From Microterricola viridarii (GTDB lineage: Bacteria > Actinomycetota > Actinomycetes > Actinomycetales > Microbacteriaceae): 64,000 nt of DNA. Below, in pieces: positions 33,548 to 44,054 of the stretch; position 1 is the first letter of the stretch; every line of letters starts with the position of its first letter. The translations under genes and the position numbers were made by a program. The notes beneath the pieces are model-generated. The model was not told the origin of the DNA. It saw only the letters and a list, made by a program, of their open reading frames with translations, and searched no databases. Where the stretch lies: assembly GCF_900104895.1 (NCBI RefSeq), contig NZ_LT629742.1, positions 3,038,001 through 3,102,000 on the forward strand. The letters run 5' to 3'.

Positions 33548-35119
33548 CTACTTGGCGGCGACGGCCTCTGCAACCTCGACGACCTCGGCGGCGACCTTCT
33601 TGGGTGCGCGCGCCTTGGCGGGGGCCTTGGCCTTCGCCGGAGCCGCGTCGGCCGGGGCCACGTCGGACGTGGCCGCAGCGGTCTTGGCTGCAGGGGTCTT
33701 GGCCGCAGCGGTCTTGGCCGCAACAGTCTTCGCCGCGGGCTTGGCGGCCGCTGCCTTGGCCGGGGCCTTCGCCGCGGCGACCGGAGCAGCCTCGACGGCG
33801 GGCTTCGGGCGGGAGGCGAACTCCTCGAACGCGGCGCGCGGGGTGGTCACCGCAGCCAGCGAGACGATGTCGCGACCGAGGAAGAAGTTGTTGATCCAGC
33901 CCCAGATCACGCGGATCTTGCGCTCCCAGGTCGGCATGGCCAGACCGTGGTAGCCGCGGTGCGCGAACCAGGCCGGGAGGCCCTTGATCGCGATCTTGCC
34001 GGACTGGAACACGCCGTAACCGATGCCGAGGCCGGCAACAGCGCCCATGTTCTTGTGCAGGTACTCCTTGGGGCCCTCGCCACGCAGAACGGCGACGATG
34101 TTCTTCGCGAGCAGCTTGCCCTGACGAACGGCGTGCTGGGCGTTCGGAACGCAGTAGCCGCCGACGCCGCCGCCGGAGAGGTCGGGGACGGCGGTGATGT
34201 CACCGGCGGCCCAGGCACCCTCGACGATGTCGTCTTCGGTTCCGATGCGCAGGTCGGCGCGCACCTGCAGGCGGCCGCGCTCCTCCACGGGGAAGTCGGA
34301 GCCGCGCACGACGGCGGGGTTCGCCATCACGCCGGCGGTCCAGACGATGAGGTCGCTCTCGAAGCTCTCGCCGGTCGACAGCTCGATGACGCCGCCGACA
34401 GCCGACTTGAGCTGCGTGTCCAGGTGTACTTCTGCACCGCGCTGGGCGAGGTTCTTGAGCACCCAGTGGCTGGTCTCGAGGGACACCTCGGGCATGATGC
34501 GGCCCATCGCCTCGATGAGGTGGAAGTGCGTGTCGTCGAAGGTCAGCTGCGGGTACGAGCTGAGCAGCGAGCTGGCGAAGGAGCGCAGCTCGGCGAAGAC
34601 CTCGATGCCGGCGAAGCCGCCGCCGACGACCGTGAAGGTGAGCAGGCGGTCGCGCTCGGGCCCGGCGGGCATGGCCGCGGCCTTGTCGAAGTTGGTGAGC
34701 ACGCGGTCGCGGATCGCGACGGCCTCCTCGATCGTCTTGAGGCCGATGGCCTCATCCGCGACGCCCGGGATCGGGAACGTGCGGGAGACGGCACCGGCAG
34801 TGACGACGATGATGTCGTAGTCGAAGGTGTAGGGGTCTCCGACGGGCGGCGTGATCGTCGCCTGCTTGGTGGCGTGGTTGATTCCGGTGACCTTGGCGGT
34901 CAGGACGGTGGTCTTCTTGAGGTGCCGGCGCAGCGCGACGACGGAGTGGCGCGGCTCGATGGAGCCGGCGGCAACCTCGGGGAGGAAGGGCTGGTACGTC
35001 ATGTACGGCAGCGGGTCTACGACAGTGACGTCAGCTTCGCCCTTGCGCAGCCACTTCTCGAGCTTCCATGCGGTGTAAAAGCCGGCGTAGCCGCCACCGA
35101 CGATGAGGATTTTGGGCAC
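33548..35119 (-). CDS. ndh: Type II NADH dehydrogenase with Ala/Lys/Pro-rich C-terminal tail
   Basis: 523 aa. Single-subunit NADH:quinone oxidoreductase. Two dinucleotide folds: ILIVGGGYAGFYTA at 4-17 and FTVVGGGFAGIEVFAEL at about 163-179; quinone/FAD motif GAWAAGDITAVPDLSGGG and GGYCVPNAQHAVRQG. Membrane-binding C-terminal helices lie around WFAHRGYHGLAMPTWERKIR and VIWGWINNFFLGRD. The usual protein ends near residue 435; here about 90 more residues follow, rich in AAKTPAAKT- and AKAPAKA-type repeats, like histone H1/HU tails. This tail is unusual for the enzyme. Confidence 0.92.
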   Translation of the reverse strand: MPKILIVGGGYAGFYTAWKLEKWLRKGEADVTVVDPLPYMTYQPFLPEVAAGSIEPRHSVVALRRHLKKTTVLTAKVTGINHATKQATITPPVGDPYTFDYDIIVVTAGAVSRTFPIPGVADEAIGLKTIEEAVAIRDRVLTNFDKAAAMPAGPERDRLLTFTVVGGGFAGIEVFAELRSFASSLLSSYPQLTFDDTHFHLIEAMGRIMPEVSLETSHWVLKNLAQRGAEVHLDTQLKSAVGGVIELSTGESFESDLIVWTAGVMANPAVVRGSDFPVEERGRLQVRADLRIGTEDDIVEGAWAAGDITAVPDLSGGGVGGYCVPNAQHAVRQGKLLAKNIVAVLRGEGPKEYLHKNMGAVAGLGIGYGVFQSGKIAIKGLPAWFAHRGYHGLAMPTWERKIRVIWGWINNFFLGRDIVSLAAVTTPRAAFEEFASRPKPAVEAAPVAAAKAPAKAAAAKPAAKTVAAKTAAAKTPAAKTAAATSDVAPADAAPAKAKAPAKARAPKKVAAEVVEVAEAVAAK

Positions 35120-35161
35120 GGTTGAGGATCTCCTACGTGATCATGGATGTGCGAAAACCGC

Positions 35162-36427
35162 TTACCTGCGCAGTATTCGCCTGAAATGCCGTGTGGCCCC
35201 TATGCCCAGCAGCACAATAAGGATAGCAAATCCTGCGAGCACAAGAATCGGCACGACGACGGTGGTCATCGTGAAACTGTTCGGGATGATGGATGCGAAC
35301 GAGCCCTGCTCCGGCGCGGGAGGGTCTGCCTTCGCCACGATCGGCTCGCGGGTGGCCGGCTCTTCCTCGCTCGGGGCCACCGCCGCGCGGCGGTGCAGGT
35401 GCACCCACTCTTTGAGCTGGGTCTCCGGGTCGGTGCTGGCGGCGGCGACCTCGGCGTTGACGGCGGCATCCGCGTCGATCAGCCCGTTGCCGTAGATCTG
35501 CACGGCTCCACGCGGAACCGCCGTGGAGACGACTCGGTTGATGACGTCGGCCGCGCCGAGCTCCGGGTAGGCGGAGCGCACCAGCGCGACCAGACCGGAG
35601 ACGATCGGGGCGGCGCCGCTGGTGCCGTCCCACTTTGCGTAGCCGCCGCCCGGCACCACGCCGACGAGGTCCTCGCTCGGGGCCGCGACCGAGATCGTGA
35701 TGCCCTGCGAGGAGGCGTCGAAGCTGGCGTCACCGTCGCGGTCGACCCCGGCGACCGTGAGCACGCCGGGAATCGTCGCGGGAGCGCCGACTGCTGCCGT
35801 CCCGGCGCCGCGGTTGCCGGCGGCCGCCACGACGACGACATCGTGCTCGAAGGCGTAGAGGAAGGCGTCATCCCAGCTCTGCGGCCAGTCCAGGGTGTTG
35901 CGCGTGAGGGACATGTTGATCACGTCGGCGCCGTTGTCGACAGCCCAGCGCACCGCGGTGGCGATCTGATCGTCGTTGCTGACCGTCGAGCCGGTATTCG
36001 TGCCGAACGCCACGGATGCCGCAAGCAGCTCCGCCTCCGGGGCGACGCCGATCACGCCGCTGCCCGGCACCGGGCCGCGGCCGCGCCCGGCGAGCAGGGA
36101 AGCCACCATGGTGCCGTGCTGGCTGTTGTCGCCGACCGGGGTCTGCCCGTTCTGGGTACCGATGCCCGAGGCGTCCATGCCGCCGACGATGGCGCCCTTG
36201 AGCTCGGCGACGGAGCCGTCGATGCCGGTGTCGATGACGGCGACGGTCACGCCGGCGCCCTTCGTGCTCAGCCAGGCCTCGTCGAAGCCGTAGTCGGCGA
36301 GCCAGTACTGCATGTCTCGGATCTGGTCGGCCTGTGCCGGCGGGGCATCGATCACCGTGGTGCCCAGTGTGACGGCGGCGACGATCGCCACCGCCGCTGC
36401 AGTTCCCCACCGCCCCCAGCGCCGCAT
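35162..36427 (-). CDS. Mycosin-like subtilisin family (S8) serine protease, membrane anchored
   Basis: 421 aa from ATG 36427. Signal peptide (RRWGRWGTAAAVAIVAAVTL), the catalytic triad Asp in VAVIDTGIDG, His in NSQHGTMVASLLAG, Ser in WDGTSGAAPIVSGLVA, and oxyanion Asn in VVAAAGNRGAG. A C-terminal membrane helix (VVVPILVLAGFAILIVLLGIG) and basic tail anchor it facing outward, as in MycP of type VII secretion, but no ESX genes are near. A TTG at 36469, one base after the DUF501 stop, is an alternative start. Confidence 0.9.
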   Translation of the reverse strand: MRRWGRWGTAAAVAIVAAVTLGTTVIDAPPAQADQIRDMQYWLADYGFDEAWLSTKGAGVTVAVIDTGIDGSVAELKGAIVGGMDASGIGTQNGQTPVGDNSQHGTMVASLLAGRGRGPVPGSGVIGVAPEAELLAASVAFGTNTGSTVSNDDQIATAVRWAVDNGADVINMSLTRNTLDWPQSWDDAFLYAFEHDVVVVAAAGNRGAGTAAVGAPATIPGVLTVAGVDRDGDASFDASSQGITISVAAPSEDLVGVVPGGGYAKWDGTSGAAPIVSGLVALVRSAYPELGAADVINRVVSTAVPRGAVQIYGNGLIDADAAVNAEVAAASTDPETQLKEWVHLHRRAAVAPSEEEPATREPIVAKADPPAPEQGSFASIIPNSFTMTTVVVPILVLAGFAILIVLLGIGATRHFRRILRR

Positions 36428-36470
36428 CAGCGAGTGGCCGCCGCTCGCCCGAACGTCAGTCGTCTGCAAC

Positions 36471-36992
36471 TCACTCGTCGATCCCGGGATAGACCACGCA
36501 CTCGCAGACTGCGGGCGACCAGGTGGAGCGGGCCAGGGCGAGGTCGCCTATCGGGTTGACGCCGGGGCCAGCCGCGAGGGCGTGGCCGGCGAGGGCGTGC
36601 AGGCACTTGACGCGCACCGGCATGCCTCCGGCGGAGAAGTTCTCGAGCTCCGGCACGACCAGGATGCTGTTGCGGTCGGCCAGGTAGGCCTCGTGGGCGC
36701 GGCCATAGGCGGCACGCAGCTCCTCGTCCTCGCCGAGCATCTCGTTGAACTCGTTCATCACCTGGGTGGCCTCGAGGAAGGACATCGCCGCCGTGGCAGC
36801 CGGGTGGGACAGGTAGTAGAGCGTGGGGAACGGGGTTCCGTCGGCCAGGCGCGGCGCCGTGGAGACCACGGTGGGAGCGCCGCAGACGCAGCGTGCGGCG
36901 ATGCCGATCACGTTGCGCGCCGGGCGGCCGAGCTGCGCCGAAACGATGGCGATGTCCCGCTCGGAGGCCGGATCGAAGGGGGGTGTCGTCAT
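36471..36992 (-). CDS. DUF501 family protein
   Basis: 173 aa: RDIAIVSAQLGRPARNVIGIAARCVCGAP near the start, FPTLYYLSHPAATAAMSFLEA, and a late VKCLHALAGHALAAGPGVNPIGD with conserved Cys/His. Found beside eno and divIC in many actinobacteria. Function unknown. Start fixed by an ATGA overlap with the divIC-like gene at 36992. Confidence 0.92.
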   Translation of the reverse strand: MTTPPFDPASERDIAIVSAQLGRPARNVIGIAARCVCGAPTVVSTAPRLADGTPFPTLYYLSHPAATAAMSFLEATQVMNEFNEMLGEDEELRAAYGRAHEAYLADRNSILVVPELENFSAGGMPVRVKCLHALAGHALAAGPGVNPIGDLALARSTWSPAVCECVVYPGIDE

Positions 36993-37474
36993 GGTGCTGG
37001 TGCGCTTTCTGCAAGGCCCGCCGTCATCACGGAGGCGAACATTGACTGTAACCAATCAAGCTGGGTGTTTTGAATTTCGGCGGTGACGGGGGCCTGCGCG
37101 CTCTCCTCCACCTGCGCCGGGAGGTCGATCACGAGGAAGCTCACCTCGCCCGGCATCACGTAGTAGAGCCGGTCCCTGGCCTGCGTGATGACGAAGGTCC
37201 GGTCGTTCCAGCGCTCGCGCTCTGCATGCAGGGAGTCCACCTCCTCGCGCTGTGCCTCAACGGTGGCGCTGAGCGCGGCGATCTCCTGGCGCTGCTCGAC
37301 GAGCACGCGGAGGCCCGGCGCCAGCACGACAACGGCGAGCACGAGGATCACCATCATGATCAGGGAGAAGCCGGAAAAACGGATGCCGCGCAGCCAGCCC
37401 CCGCTCGGGGAGTCGCCGGTGGCCATGGCCACCGGCACCTTCCGAGTGTGCGTCTTCGTCGAGGTGTCAGGCAT
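36989..37474 (-). CDS. Septum formation initiator (FtsB/DivIC family)
   Basis: 161 aa: basic cytoplasmic N-terminus, one membrane helix (FSLIMMVILVLAVVVLAPGL at about 36-55), then a coiled coil (EQRQEIAALSATVEAQREEV and DSLHAERERWND) and the family segment FVITQARDRLYYVMPGE. Divisome component. Lies 63 nt downstream of eno on the same strand, the usual arrangement. Confidence 0.92.
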   Translation of the reverse strand: MPDTSTKTHTRKVPVAMATGDSPSGGWLRGIRFSGFSLIMMVILVLAVVVLAPGLRVLVEQRQEIAALSATVEAQREEVDSLHAERERWNDRTFVITQARDRLYYVMPGEVSFLVIDLPAQVEESAQAPVTAEIQNTQLDWLQSMFASVMTAGLAESAPAP

Positions 37475-37537
37475 TGCCCTGATCCTCCATTCGAAACGCC
37501 GGGTGCGTGCTGCGCGGCAGAAACCGCGGGGAGCGAG

Positions 37538-38917
<1,380 letters not shown>

Positions 38918-38935
38918 TCAGCCCTGCTGCCTGGC

Positions 38936-40192
38936 CTAGCCGCCGAGCGGCTTGAACTCCAGCTGGCCGGCATCCGTCACGCCGTGGCCGAGCAGCGCGA
39001 AGCGGGTGAAGCCGTCGGCCTCCGCCCGCTCGAGCAGCGCCTTGAGGTTCTTGCTGCGCTTCTCGAGGCGCACCCGCGTTCCGGATGCCACCAGCTGGCG
39101 CTTGAGCGCCATCAGCTCGGCCGGCAGGGCGTCCTTCTCGTGCACGATGACGGCGGCATCCGCCGTGCTCGTGGCGTCCTCCGGCAGCAGGTCGACGATG
39201 CGCTCGAAGCCGATCGAGAAGCCGCAGGCGGGCACGTCGGTGCCGAGGAAGCGGCCGATCATGCCGTCGTAGCGGCCGCCGCCGCCGAGCGAGTAGCCGA
39301 GGTCGGGGTGGGCGATCTCGAAGATGGTGCCGGTGTAGTAACCCATGCCGCGCACGAGGGTCGGGTCGAAGACGAGCTCGACCTCCGGCAGCGCGGAGCG
39401 CAGGGTGAGCAGCTCGGCGTATGCCTCCTGGTCGAGCCAGGCGGGCACGCCGCCGTCCAGCAGCTCCCAGCCGGCGTTCGCGATGCTCTCGAGCGTCTCG
39501 GCGATGCCCTCGGCTGCGATGCCGAGGCCGGCCAGCTCCTCGGCCACTCCCCCGGCGCCGATCTTGTCGAGCTTGTCGATGGTGATGAGCGCCCGCTCGT
39601 ACTGCGTCTCCGGAACGCCCCAGTGGGCGAGCAGGGCCGCCAGGATGCGACGGTCGTTGATGCGGATACTGCAGCCGGTCAGGCCGAGCGCGTCCAGTGT
39701 GCCGGCGGTGGCGCCGATCAGCTCGATCTCGGCCAGCTGGCCGGCCTCGCCGATGATGTCGATGTCGCACTGCACGAACTGGCGGTAGCGGCCCTTCTGC
39801 GGGCGCTCGGCACGCCAGACGGGCGCGATCTGGATGGCACGGAAGACGCCGGGCAGCGCGGAGCGGTGAGTGGCGTAGAAACGGGCCAGCGGAACGGTGA
39901 GGTCGAAGCGCAGGCCGAGGTCGGCCAGGGCGAGCACGTCGCCGGAGGCCGCGGCGGCGGCCAGGTCTTCCGCGCCGAGGCCGCGCTTCATGACGGCGAA
40001 GGCGAGCTTCTCGTTGTCGCCGCCGAGGCCGGAGTGCAGCCGGGCCGCGTCCTCCATGACCGGCGTCTCGATCTCGTCGAAGCCGTGCGCGGCGTAGCTG
40101 GCGCGGATGATGCCGAGCGCGTGCTCGCGACGGGCCTTGTCGGCGGGGAGGAAATCGCGCATGCCGCGGGGCGGGGTGACAGTCTGAGCCAT
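38936..40192 (-). CDS. hisS: Histidyl-tRNA synthetase
   Basis: 418 aa, class II synthetase. N-terminal TPPRGMRDFLPADKARRE, LRFDLTVPLARFYA, motif 2 APVWRAERPQKGRYRQFVQC, the histidine motif LVRGMGYYTGTIFEI, motif 3 GRYDGMIG to CGFSIGFERI and a C-terminal anticodon-binding domain. Start ATG at 40192. Confidence 0.96.
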   Translation of the reverse strand: MAQTVTPPRGMRDFLPADKARREHALGIIRASYAAHGFDEIETPVMEDAARLHSGLGGDNEKLAFAVMKRGLGAEDLAAAAASGDVLALADLGLRFDLTVPLARFYATHRSALPGVFRAIQIAPVWRAERPQKGRYRQFVQCDIDIIGEAGQLAEIELIGATAGTLDALGLTGCSIRINDRRILAALLAHWGVPETQYERALITIDKLDKIGAGGVAEELAGLGIAAEGIAETLESIANAGWELLDGGVPAWLDQEAYAELLTLRSALPEVELVFDPTLVRGMGYYTGTIFEIAHPDLGYSLGGGGRYDGMIGRFLGTDVPACGFSIGFERIVDLLPEDATSTADAAVIVHEKDALPAELMALKRQLVASGTRVRLEKRSKNLKALLERAEADGFTRFALLGHGVTDAGQLEFKPLGG

Positions 40193-40300
40193 GCCCCCAT
40201 TCTTTCAGAACGGCCGGGGGTGCTCCGCGCGCTCGGCCGCCCGCGGCATCCGCCCCTCCCCTTTCGCCCGGCCCTCCCCTCGAGAGCCGCCGAGACGACA

Positions 40301-40337
40301 GTTGAGCGTGTTCCCGGCGGCCGGGAACACGCTCAAC
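40301..40337. terminator. Long palindromic terminator downstream of ferritin gene
   Basis: Perfect 17-bp arms GTTGAGCGTGTTCCCGG (40301-40317) and CCGGGAACACGCTCAAC (40321-40337) around CGG. Lies 52 nt beyond the ferritin stop, in the 196-bp gap before hisS. Either a terminator or, less likely, a protein-binding site for hisS. Confidence 0.65.
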
Positions 40338-40388
40338 GGTCCTGTCGATGCGGGGCGCTGCCCGCTGGCGCTAGTTAGAGGGCGCCGG

Positions 40389-40922
40389 TTAGTGGGCGCC
40401 GCCGGCGGCCTCTGGCGCGTCGGAGTCGACGCCGCCGTCGCCGATCGTCTCGCGGGCGACGAAGTTCTCGATGTCGAACAGGTTGTCCTTGGCCCGCTCG
40501 GCGATCGTCAGCAGCGTGCTCATCGAGGCGACCTCCTCGACCTGCTCCTTGAGGAACCAGAGCATGGCCTGCTCGCCGAGGGCGTCGCCGTCGCGGCGGG
40601 CGGCCTTGAACAGCTCCTCGATCTGGGTGGTCACCTGCTTCTCCTGCGCGAGCGCGAGCGCGACCGGCTCGACGACGTTGGCGAACTCGTTCTGCACGGC
40701 CGGCACACCGGGGATCGTGATGGGCAGGCCGCGGTCGAGGCTGTACTGCACGAGCATCATGGCGTGGTTGCGCTCCTCCACCGACTGGCGGTAGAAGTGG
40801 GCGGCCAGCTGGGGAAGGTCGTGCCCGTCGAACCACACCGCGATCGCGATGTACTGCTGCGAGGCGGCAAACTCGTTGCCGATCTGGATGGTCAGGAGTT
40901 CGTTGAAGGTCTTCTCGCTCAT
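40389..40922 (-). CDS. Ferritin (BfrB-like iron storage protein)
   Basis: 177 aa four-helix bundle. Ferroxidase ligands: Glu17 (IQIGNEFAASQQY), Glu50 and His53 (SVEERNHAMM), Glu94 (LAQEKQVTTQIEELF) and Gln127/Glu129-130 (FLKEQVEEVAS). No heme-binding Met pattern is evident, so non-heme ferritin. Oxidises and stores Fe(II). Divergent from the ABC ATPase at 41007 across about 85 bp; no clear iron-regulator box was seen. Confidence 0.93.
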   Translation of the reverse strand: MSEKTFNELLTIQIGNEFAASQQYIAIAVWFDGHDLPQLAAHFYRQSVEERNHAMMLVQYSLDRGLPITIPGVPAVQNEFANVVEPVALALAQEKQVTTQIEELFKAARRDGDALGEQAMLWFLKEQVEEVASMSTLLTIAERAKDNLFDIENFVARETIGDGGVDSDAPEAAGGAH

Positions 40923-41006
40923 GAGGCGACGTTACCGCCGCGAATGCCGCGCTGGCTAGGGAGGGCAGGCTAGCCTGAGCACACACTCGCGATCGATGGG
41001 GGCACG

Positions 41007-41975
41007 ATGAGCGCAGCACCGGTGGGAATCAGCGTGAGCGGCGTCAGCCGCAGCTTCGGGGCGGTGCACGCGGTGCGCGACGCATCGCTCGAGGTGCGTC
41101 CGGGGTCGGTCACCGGGTTGATCGGCCCGAACGGTTCCGGCAAGACCACGCTGCTGCTCATGCTCGCCACCTTGCTGCAGCCGGATGCCGGCAGCATCCG
41201 CATCGCCGGGTTCGACCCGATCGGCGACACGACAGAGGTGCGCGCCCGGATGGGCTGGATGCCGGACGTGCTCGGCGCCTGGCCGACACTCACCGTGCGC
41301 CAGGCGGTCGAGACCACGGGCCGGCTGTACCGGATGCCGCAAGAGCAGGCGGCGCGGCGCACCGAGGAGCTGCTCGCCATAACCGGCCTCACCGCTCTCG
41401 CCGGCCAGTCGACCCGCGTGCTCTCCCGCGGGCAGAAGCAGCGATTGAGCCTCGCCCGCGCCCTCGTGCACGACCCGGCGGTGCTGCTGCTGGACGAGCC
41501 GGCCTCCGGCCTCGACCCGGCCGCCCGGGCCGACCTCCGCACTCTGGTGCGGCGGCTGGCCGGTGAGGGCACCGCGATCCTGGTGTCCAGCCACGTGCTC
41601 TCCGAGCTCGACGAGATGGCGGATGCGGCCGTGTACATGTCCGCGGGCGTCACGGCGAGCGCCGAGGAGGTGGCCCGGGCGCAGAGCAGCCTGCGGCAGT
41701 GGCGGGTGCGCGCCCTGGACCGCGCGGTGCTGGCATCCGCGATCGCCACCATCGGGATGCCGGCCGAGCGCGTGGCCCTGGACAACGTGGGCGCGCTGCT
41801 CTCGTTCACCGACGAGGCCGAGGCCGCCGCGGCGCTCGGCCGGCTCGTCGGCGCGGGCGCGGCCATCAGCGACTTCGGGCCGGCCGTCGGGGTGATGGAG
41901 CACACCTTCCTCGATCTGAACCGCGACGTGAACCGCCCGCAACCACTGCCGACCGAGGGAGGGAGCGCAGCATGA
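41007..41975 (+). CDS. ABC-2 exporter ATPase
   Basis: 322 aa. Walker A GPNGSGKTT, MGWMPDVLGAWPTLTVRQAV, signature LSRGQKQRLSLARAL, Walker B LLLDEPASGLDP, switch SSHVLSELDEMADA. About 100 C-terminal residues form an extra domain as in BcrA/CcmA-type exporters. ATGA overlap with its permease. Confidence 0.9.
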   Translation: MSAAPVGISVSGVSRSFGAVHAVRDASLEVRPGSVTGLIGPNGSGKTTLLLMLATLLQPDAGSIRIAGFDPIGDTTEVRARMGWMPDVLGAWPTLTVRQAVETTGRLYRMPQEQAARRTEELLAITGLTALAGQSTRVLSRGQKQRLSLARALVHDPAVLLLDEPASGLDPAARADLRTLVRRLAGEGTAILVSSHVLSELDEMADAAVYMSAGVTASAEEVARAQSSLRQWRVRALDRAVLASAIATIGMPAERVALDNVGALLSFTDEAEAAAALGRLVGAGAAISDFGPAVGVMEHTFLDLNRDVNRPQPLPTEGGSAA

Positions 41976-43081
41976 GCACGACGATGACCACCCACACGGC
42001 CGCCGGCCCGACCGATTTCTGGGCCGGCATCCGCCTGATCATCGGGCTCGAACTGCGCCAACGTGTGCGGGGCGTGGCCTGGTACGTGTTGCTCGGCGTC
42101 TTCTTCGTGATCGTCGGGCTCGTGACCCTGCTGCTCTGGTTCGCCACGAACGCGATCGATTCCGGCGGCGGCGGCATGTTCTCCACCATCATCTTCTTCG
42201 TGCTGTTGCTCGGCTCGCTGGTGTCTCCGGCGCTCAGCGGCAACGCGATCAACGGCGACCGGGAGACTGGGGTGCTCGCCACCACGCAGGTGACGCTGAC
42301 CAGCACCTGGCAGTTGGTGCTCGGCAAGTTCGTGGCGGCCTGGCTGACGGCGCTCGCCTTCCTGGCCGCCGCGCTGCCGTTCCTGCTATTCGCCGTGGTG
42401 CTCGGCCAGGTGTCGATCGGCACCATCGCGGTCTCGACGCTCGTGCTCGCCCTGGAGCTGGGCGTGATCGCCGCGATCGGTGTCGGGCTGAGCGGCATCC
42501 AGACCCGGCCGCTGTTCTCCATCGTCACCACATACCTGGTGATCGCGGCGCTCAGCGTCGGCACCCCGATCCTGTTCGGCCTGGCCGGGTTGGCGACGCA
42601 GTCCACGGCGACGAACACCTCGATCGACTACAACTGGGACGAGCAGGCAAACGGGGAGGCGGGCGACCAGTGGACCTGCGCCGCGCCCGTCGTGATGGAG
42701 TACTCGGTTCCGCGCTTCGACTACTACTGGGGAGTGCTGGCCGCGAACCCCTACGTGGTGCTGGCGGATGCCGCTCCCGGCACCTTTGACGACAACGGCA
42801 ACCCGCGCGACCTGTTCGGCTGGATCGCGGTCGCCGTGCGCGGCGCCCAGCATCCGCCGGAGCTGAACAGCGTGTACGACGCCTGTGCCGATGGGCTGGG
42901 GCCGAACGACCCGCGCCCGAACGACTACGAGACGGCCGAGCAGATCTACAACCGTTCGGTGCCGTCCTGGTTCGTCGGGCTCACGGTGCACCTGCTGCTC
43001 GGCGCGGGCGCGCTGTTCTGGGCGGTGCGCCGCACCGACACCCCGGCGAAGCGCCTGCCCACCGGCAGCCGGGTGGCGTAG
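41972..43081 (+). CDS. ABC-2 type permease
   Basis: 369 aa, about six helices with a large extracytoplasmic loop between the fifth and sixth (roughly residues 205-335) that contains two cysteines (WTCAAPVV and YDACADGLG) and many Asp/Asn. Cytoplasmic loop ALSGNAINGDRETGVLATTQVTLTST matches ABC-2 permeases. Substrate unknown. Ends before a repeat cluster. Confidence 0.87.
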   Translation: MSTTMTTHTAAGPTDFWAGIRLIIGLELRQRVRGVAWYVLLGVFFVIVGLVTLLLWFATNAIDSGGGGMFSTIIFFVLLLGSLVSPALSGNAINGDRETGVLATTQVTLTSTWQLVLGKFVAAWLTALAFLAAALPFLLFAVVLGQVSIGTIAVSTLVLALELGVIAAIGVGLSGIQTRPLFSIVTTYLVIAALSVGTPILFGLAGLATQSTATNTSIDYNWDEQANGEAGDQWTCAAPVVMEYSVPRFDYYWGVLAANPYVVLADAAPGTFDDNGNPRDLFGWIAVAVRGAQHPPELNSVYDACADGLGPNDPRPNDYETAEQIYNRSVPSWFVGLTVHLLLGAGALFWAVRRTDTPAKRLPTGSRVA

Positions 43082-43179
43082 TCACGGCGAAGCCAGCGAA
43101 ACACAGGACCAGAGCGGGGCGAGCCCCGCGGAGCGACCCGGCACCACTCTGCTCCTGCTTTTTCGGCAAGGTGGGCGCT

Positions 43180-43308
43180 GTTGGCTTCGGTCGCTGGCGC
43201 TCCCTCGAGCCAACGGGAGAAGCCACGTCGGCTGGAAAGCGCCGCGCCCTCACGCCGGCTGGAGGGCGCCGCGCCGCGACGAAGGAGCAGCGCAGCGCCC
43301 GAAGCCCG
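43180..43308. repeat. Dispersed repeat cluster, modules B-C
   Basis: B at 43180-43217 (identical start and end to 12198-12235), then a C module whose 5' part is duplicated (CGTCGGCTGGAAAGCGCCGCG and CACGCCGGCTGGAGGGCGCC), continuing to about 43308. Fills the 256-bp gap between the convergent ABC permease and mazG genes. Confidence 0.85.
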
Positions 43309-43337
43309 GGAGTCGACGCGCAACCGCCGCGGTGCGG

Positions 43338-44045
43338 CTACTCCGTGCCCTCGGCCTCTCGGATCTCCGCCTGGAAGTCGCGCAGCGTGCTGCGCAGCGC
43401 CCGCTCCGCGTCGAGGCCGCGCGCCTTGGCGCTGGCGACGATGGCCAGCAGCATCGGGCCGAGCTCGTCCTCCGTGCTGAAGGCGGCGCTGAGCGGCGAG
43501 CCGGCATCCGCGCCGTCGTCGATCAGGCCGAGCTTCGCCGCCTTGCCGAGCAGCTTGTCGGCGAGCCCGAGCGAGGGCATGCCCTGCGGGATGCCGTCGA
43601 GCACGCTCGTGCGCTCCGGCTTCTCCGCGGCTTTCAAGTCGTCCCAGAACGCGACGACGTCCTCGGAGGTCTCGGCGACGACGTCGCCGAAGACATGCGG
43701 GTGCCGGCCGATGAGCTTCGCGTTCAGGGTGGCGGCGACATCCTGCACGGTGAAATCCTCGCCCGCGGTGTGCGCGGCGATGTCGCTGTGCAGGATCACC
43801 TGGTAGAGCACGTCGCCGAGCTCCTCGATCATCTCGTCGCGGCTGCCGGCCTCGATCGCGTCGACCAGCTCGTGTGTCTCCTCGACGAGGTACTGCACCA
43901 GCGAGGCGTGCGTCTGCTCCGCGTCCCACGGGCAGCCGCCCGGTCCGCGCAGCTTCGCCACGGTCGCGATGAGCGCGTCCAGCGGGGTGCCCGCGGCCTC
44001 CGCGGGCGTCGTCGGGGCGGATGCGGCAGCGGCGGTTTCACTCAT
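43338..44045 (-). CDS. mazG: MazG-type nucleoside triphosphate pyrophosphohydrolase
   Basis: 235 aa. All-alpha NTP pyrophosphatase domain with GGCPWDAEQTHASLVQYLVEETHELVDAIE (EExxE metal site) and EELGDVLYQVILHSDIA (ExxD), then HPHVFGDV. The second MazG half is degenerate (FSTEDELGPMLLAIVASAKARGLDAE), as usual in actinobacteria. House-cleaning enzyme. Start ATG at 44045, 9 nt after the DUF1648 gene. Confidence 0.92.
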   Translation of the reverse strand: MSETAAAASAPTTPAEAAGTPLDALIATVAKLRGPGGCPWDAEQTHASLVQYLVEETHELVDAIEAGSRDEMIEELGDVLYQVILHSDIAAHTAGEDFTVQDVAATLNAKLIGRHPHVFGDVVAETSEDVVAFWDDLKAAEKPERTSVLDGIPQGMPSLGLADKLLGKAAKLGLIDDGADAGSPLSAAFSTEDELGPMLLAIVASAKARGLDAERALRSTLRDFQAEIREAEGTE

Positions 44046-44054
44046 GCGCCCAGC

